From assembly GCA_029820945.1 (NCBI GenBank), contig JALGUJ010000036.1, forward strand, positions 1 through 37,237: DNA of 37,237 nt. The letters run 5' to 3'. Below are positions 33,750 through 37,237 of the stretch, in pieces (position 1 is the first letter of the stretch; the number at the start of each line of letters is the position of its first letter). The notes under the pieces were generated by a model. It did not search any database. It was not told the DNA's origin and saw only the letters and a program-made list of their open reading frames with translations. Origin of the DNA: Candidatus Zipacnadia bacterium (GTDB lineage Bacteria; Armatimonadota; Zipacnadia; Zipacnadales; UBA5352). Position numbers and translations under genes: made by a program.

Positions 33750-34388
33750 CTAGCTCTGGCGGCGATAGGCACTCATAACGAGTCCGGAGACGGCGGTCTC
33801 CCGACTCCCGATGAGCTCTAGGGGGACCTGTACGATCCGGAAGCCGCGATCGTCCGCGCGGTGAAGGGCGGCGATGAAGCCACCGGGCCGGGTGATGCCG
33901 GCCGCAAGTGCGAGCGCATCCACCGCGGGTGCCACCGCGCGCAACACGACTGCGTCGTACCTGCGCTGCCGGGTGCCATCTGCGGCATCCAGAAGCACCG
34001 CGCGCAGATTAGGGAGGGCGAGTCGGCGAACAAGCATCTCACACGCAGTATACGCCCTTTGCGCGCGATCGGCAAGATCGACGTGCAGATTCTTCGCCAG
34101 AATCGCAATGGTGGCGCCGAGTGCGCCGGTTCCGGCGCCCAGATCGGCCAGGGAACCGTCTGCAGGGAGCTCTGGGAAGGCGAAGTAGGGGAGAGCCGGC
34201 GCCATGCCGCGATCCAGGACGGTGTCAGGGTGTTCATAGCCGGATATGCCAGATCCCGCGGCGATGACCGACAGACGTTCGGCCGCCACCATCAAGAGGG
34301 TGGCCTGCTCGTCGGATGGTGACAGCCCGACGGCGCGGGCAGCATCCAGGAAGCGATCGATGGCCTCGGGATGTTTCACGTGAAACAT
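33750..34388 (-). CDS. rsmG: 16S rRNA (guanine-N7) methyltransferase RsmG (GidB)
   Basis: A 212-residue SAM-dependent methyltransferase that makes m7G at position 527 (E. coli numbering) of 16S rRNA; loss gives low-level streptomycin resistance. The SAM loop is DLGAGTGALG (82-91), a variation on the usual DVGSGAGFPG, with LRAVAPAVDAL further on. It is slightly divergent but the family is clear. The start codon lies in a parS site, so the protein begins MFHVKH; residues 1-6 are coded by that site. The ribosome site is weak. It is the first gene of the rsmG-parA-parB unit, as in many bacteria. Confidence 0.9.
   Translation of the reverse strand: MFHVKHPEAIDRFLDAARAVGLSPSDEQATLLMVAAERLSVIAAGSGISGYEHPDTVLDRGMAPALPYFAFPELPADGSLADLGAGTGALGATIAILAKNLHVDLADRAQRAYTACEMLVRRLALPNLRAVLLDAADGTRQRRYDAVVLRAVAPAVDALALAAGITRPGGFIAALHRADDRGFRIVQVPLELIGSRETAVSGLVMSAYRRQS
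34372..34387. other. parS site 1 (overlaps rsmG codons 1-6)
   Basis: A perfect 16-bp palindrome TGTTTCACGTGAAACA, the canonical Spo0J/ParB site. Confidence 0.96.
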
Positions 34389-34429
34389 CTTCGAGGCGCG
34401 CGTCGGCGATTCCTCCCTGCCCGCCGGAA

Positions 34430-34445
34430 TGTTTCACGTGAAACA
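34430..34445. other. parS site 2
   Basis: The same perfect TGTTTCACGTGAAACA, 58 bp from site 1, in front of rsmG. Confidence 0.96.
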
Positions 34446-34496
34446 TCCTCTCGCTCGTGCATGAGTAGCCAGTACCGGGCGCGGCTCGGCGCTCAT

Positions 34497-34512
34497 TGTT
34501 TCACGTGAAACA
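34497..34512. other. parS site 3
   Basis: A third perfect TGTTTCACGTGAAACA, 67 bp from site 2. Confidence 0.96.
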
Positions 34513-35177
34513 ATCCCCCGTCACGGGCTCGTTCCAGGGAAGGACGGTACGGCGACGCCCCGGAGCGGCCCCACGACGAGCCGGGCCCCTACTGCGAGAC
34601 ACAGGCGGCTCCTTACGGGCGTGGGGCGCAGAGGGCGCGAGGATTGCCGCTGGTCGGGGGAAACAGCGCGGGGATCTGGGGCCGCGGGGCGAGACAGCCG
34701 CCTTACGTCAGGCGATGCGCGGCCGAAGCGGAGGAAATCGTGGGCCAAGGCAGGCGCAGCCTGCAGGAAAGGACAAGCGGTCCCTGCAAGGTGCGACCGG
34801 CTGGCCGAGACGGGAGCTGTGGAAAAGTCTGTGCAAGATGTGGAGTTGAAGCTGACCGAAATTCATCGCTGCCTGCGCAAGGCGTGTTCGGTGCCAATTG
34901 AGAGGAGCTCTCGCGCGAGGTCCGAGGCGACTAACATGGGTCCGTACGCGCAAGCAGACGTGCCGGATCGCACGTGCAAGTTGAGTTTCCCAAAGTTCCA
35001 CAGGCTTTTCCACATGGGCAACGACGGGGCGACTGCCATGCCTGGCAGCGGACGTGGAGGCAGGAGCAAGGGGAACAGTCGGGCGTAACGGGAGAGCGGA
35101 GTGGTGGGGAAGTACGGAAGCGGAAACCGGGGGAGCGAGCCGAGCCACGGCGGGCGGCCTGGACGGCCGCGCGCTTC
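34513..35177. other. Non-coding G-rich spacer with DnaA-box-like words
   Basis: No gene can be supported in these 665 bases. The + strand is G- and A-rich. DnaA-box-like words occur at 34,818-34,826 (TGTGGAAAA), 34,839-34,847 (TGTGGAGTT), 34,994-35,002 (AGTTCCACA) and 35,006-35,014 (TTTTCCACA). No RNase P, tmRNA or SRP RNA signature was recognised. It could be an origin satellite, a DnaA sink, or a promoter/leader region for neighbours; only sequence is visible. Confidence 0.5.
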
Positions 35178-37237
35178 TCACGAGGTGGGCGAGAGCCGCA
35201 CCTCGACGATGGCGTGCAGATCGAGCCGGGGCAGACGGAAGCGGGTGTATCCGTCCTGGACGCCGAAGGCGATCGGTCGGCCCGAGGGCCGCTCGAGGAC
35301 GGCGGTCGCCTCGCCGCGGACGCGGATAGGCACGCCCATGACGGGGACGAGGTCCTCGCAGACCACGGGGCTGAAGCCCTGGCCGAAGCGCTGGTTCGCG
35401 TAGTTGATCAGGTGGAGGAAGCGGGAGGAGCCGCGCTGGCGCAGGACCGCCTCGACCTGCGCGGGGGCGTCAACGTAGGCCTCCTGCTCCGGCGCGACGC
35501 GATCGAGCATGGCGAGCGCGATGCTACGCAGCGGCGGGTACGAGTCGAGCTGGTAGAAGCGGAAGATGTCGAACGGGAAGTACACCACGTGGCCGTCTCC
35601 GAGGCGGCGCAGGAAGACGCTCGCGTAACCTGAGGGCCCTGCGGGCGGCGGGTTGTTCGCGGCGTAGAAGTGCTCGGGGGTCCGCTCATAGATCGGGTGG
35701 GCGAGTGCGGCCAGCGGCTCTGCACCTGCGGTGTCGCACTCGAGAGCGGGGATCGCCGTGCGGCTTCCTGCCTCGCCGGGGCTGCGGAAGAGCAGCGGCG
35801 CACGCGGGACATCGGCGTCGAACTCAAGGTCGGTGAGGTAGCCGCAGGAGTACGGCGCGAAGCCGCGCGGCTCCACTCCGCAGACCTCGCGCAGGAAGGT
35901 GGGGGAGACCTCCTCGCCATCTTCGTTTCGGGTGCCGCAGCGGTAGCTGGCGAGCAGCGCGCCACCGCTCCGGACGTACTCGCCCAGCGCCGCGACCTCC
36001 TCATCAGTGAGCACGAGCTGGTCTGGGACGAGCACGGCGTGGTAGTCCTCGAGGTGGTCGAACGCCCGTTCGGAGATGATGTCGAAGTGGCGCCCGGCGT
36101 CGCTGAGCACGCGGGCGGCGCCGAAGACGCTGATCAGGCTGCGGCGGAGCGGGCTGGGCTCGAGCCACTGGCTAAGGTGATGGGCGCGCGAAGAGTGCAA
36201 GACCGCGAGGTTCGGCACGCTGCGGGTGCCGGTGCACCATGGCTCGACGGCGCGGGCCCGTTCGTAGACGCGGCCGATGAGGTCGTAGGCGGCGGGATCG
36301 AGCGTGCCATCGTGGAGGGCCTGGTCGCCGATGTCCACGATGCCCCCATGGGCGAGGCCGGTCGCCGCCTCAATGTGGAGTTTGGTTACGCTCTTATAGG
36401 AGAAACTCGACCAACCACCGTAGTGAAAGCGGCTGGTGCAGCACTCGTAGGGCATGTCGAACTGCTGGAACCAGCGGGCCTGGAAGCCGGGGAGCCAGTC
36501 TTCGGGCGTGTGCGCCTCGCGGAAGAGCACGTCCGAGAGCACGTCGTTGTCGAGGTAGCACTGCGTGACGTCACCGGCGTGATTCCAACTGATGAGCAGA
36601 TCGGGGTTGGTGGACCTGACGGTCTCGACCAGGCGCTCGCGGAAGCGCATCTCGGTGCCGATGCGGAACTCGTGGAGGAGGCGCGCGCCGTGCGTTCCGG
36701 GCGGGGGATCGACGGGCATGTCGATCCCGTGCTGGTCGCGGAAGAGGCGGCGGCAGGCCTCGCAGTAGCAGGCGGGTGGGTGGACGTAGGTGATGTCGAA
36801 CCAGAGGCCGTCCACCGGGTAGCCCTCGGCGAGCTCGCGCGTCATCTCGACGATGCGGTCGCCGTACGGGGAGTTGAGGCACATCCACCACCAGAAGCGC
36901 GGATGGCGCCTCGGCTCGCCGGCGGCGTCGCGCTGCGTCCACTCGGGATGCTCCTGGCCCGCGCGGTGGTTCCAGGCGCAACTGACGTATGCGAGCACAG
37001 CGACGTCGCGGCGTCGGCACTCGGCGGCGACCTCGCGCACATAGTCGAAGCCGAGCTTCGAGTGTTTGTGGCCGACCTCGGTGTCGTAGTAGCAGTTCCC
37101 GTGATGGCAGTGGGCGAAGATGGTGACGGAGTTGACGTGGGCGTCCACAAGCGTCCGGACATACAGTTCGGCATCGAAGTTGGCGAACATGTGGGGGGCG
37201 TCCTCGGGCAGGTGCATGTCCAGGTGGACTTTGCGCT
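35178..37237 (-). CDS. GHL6-like glycoside hydrolase with beta-galactosidase trimerisation-like domain, 5' end missing
   Basis: At least 685 codons; the gene runs off the right edge, because the frame is open past the ATG at 37,217 and reads RKVHLDMHLPEDAP, typical of the N-terminal start of this family. The N-terminal part is a TIM barrel of the hypothetical glycosyl hydrolase 6 group: FAHCHHGNCYYDTEVGHKH, VAVLAYVSCAWNHRAGQEHP, VDGLWFDITYVHPPACYCEAC. After about residue 350 comes a flavodoxin-like fold (HFDIISERAFDHLEDYHAVLVPDQ...YVRSGGALLASYRCGT) as in GH42 trimerisation domains, then a small C-terminal beta domain. The substrate is unknown; a secreted form is possible, but the N-terminus is not seen. 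Confidence 0.85.
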   Translation of the reverse strand, partial: RKVHLDMHLPEDAPHMFANFDAELYVRTLVDAHVNSVTIFAHCHHGNCYYDTEVGHKHSKLGFDYVREVAAECRRRDVAVLAYVSCAWNHRAGQEHPEWTQRDAAGEPRRHPRFWWWMCLNSPYGDRIVEMTRELAEGYPVDGLWFDITYVHPPACYCEACRRLFRDQHGIDMPVDPPPGTHGARLLHEFRIGTEMRFRERLVETVRSTNPDLLISWNHAGDVTQCYLDNDVLSDVLFREAHTPEDWLPGFQARWFQQFDMPYECCTSRFHYGGWSSFSYKSVTKLHIEAATGLAHGGIVDIGDQALHDGTLDPAAYDLIGRVYERARAVEPWCTGTRSVPNLAVLHSSRAHHLSQWLEPSPLRRSLISVFGAARVLSDAGRHFDIISERAFDHLEDYHAVLVPDQLVLTDEEVAALGEYVRSGGALLASYRCGTRNEDGEEVSPTFLREVCGVEPRGFAPYSCGYLTDLEFDADVPRAPLLFRSPGEAGSRTAIPALECDTAGAEPLAALAHPIYERTPEHFYAANNPPPAGPSGYASVFLRRLGDGHVVYFPFDIFRFYQLDSYPPLRSIALAMLDRVAPEQEAYVDAPAQVEAVLRQRGSSRFLHLINYANQRFGQGFSPVVCEDLVPVMGVPIRVRGEATAVLERPSGRPIAFGVQDGYTRFRLPRLDLHAIVEVRLSPTS

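Noticed and set aside
34496..34849. A small + strand frame beginning MFHVKQ
   Set aside because: The start is simply parS site 3 read as codons. No ribosome site, motif or sensible codon use follows.
1..37237. CRISPR arrays, tRNA or rRNA genes, phage or transposase genes
   Set aside because: No regular short repeat-spacer arrays, no tRNA T-loop plus acceptor pairings, no rRNA-like stretches and no integrase or transposase motifs were found. A TTCGA word near 26,009 lies inside serS.

Overview
This is a G+C-rich bacterial chromosome segment that carries the replication origin neighbourhood: dnaA, dnaN, recF and a DUF721/dciA gene in order on the + strand, and a converging rsmG-parA-parB operon preceded by three perfect parS sites. 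There are no rRNA or tRNA genes, phage genes, insertion sequences or CRISPR arrays. The gene set combines an anaerobe-style oxidative-stress cluster (PerR, rubrerythrin, rubredoxin, wrecked flavodiiron gene), a sulfatase, an N-acyl-D-amino-acid deacylase, DUF3604, a GHL6-like glycosidase and a PEP-CTERM protein. This suggests a little-cultivated soil, sediment or groundwater lineage, perhaps Armatimonadota-like. That placement is inference, held with low confidence.

Left arm (1-16.7 kb): an M42 peptidase (+), a gap rich in GTGGA-type words, then a long run of mostly - strand genes. These are sulfatase to D-aminoacylase; a repeat patch at 5.08-5.42 kb; perR-rubrerythrin-(flavodiiron pseudogene)-rubredoxin behind an operator-like inverted repeat; and dut-tlpA-eamA-eamA-aminotransferase-DUF3604 from a clear promoter upstream of dut. 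Two + strand genes follow: a DUF4139-like secreted protein and a PD40/PEP-CTERM protein.

Origin core (16.9-27 kb): a clear sigma70-type promoter and a cluster of DnaA boxes precede dnaA. The 690-bp dnaA-dnaN gap changes from strongly C-rich to G-rich on the + strand near 19,440. Next to that switch is an A/T-richer run of TAG/TAA triplets resembling a DnaA-trio unwinding element, so I place oriC here. To the right, dnaN, recF, dciA, rtcB, a Ca2+/Na+ exchanger-like gene and serS are all co-directional with replication.

Right arm (27-37 kb): a PilS-like orphan sensor kinase, a sugar-isomerase-like TIM barrel and a bitopic protein of unknown function (all +). A convergent block follows (nitrilase, parB, parA, rsmG, all -). 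After the parS sites comes a 0.67-kb G-rich non-coding spacer with more DnaA-box-like words, then a GHL6-like glycosidase that runs off the right edge.

Functionally, DnaA, the DnaA boxes, DnaN, RecF and DciA start and support replication. ParA, ParB and parS segregate the new origins. The PerR cluster handles oxygen and peroxide, and the remaining genes are mostly peptide, glycan or sulfate-ester catabolism and transport. The features most worth a second look are the bipartite origin, the inverted par block, the DciA with a zinc-ribbon tail, the wrecked flavodiiron gene beside an intact rubredoxin, and the PilS-like kinase with repeated sites upstream.
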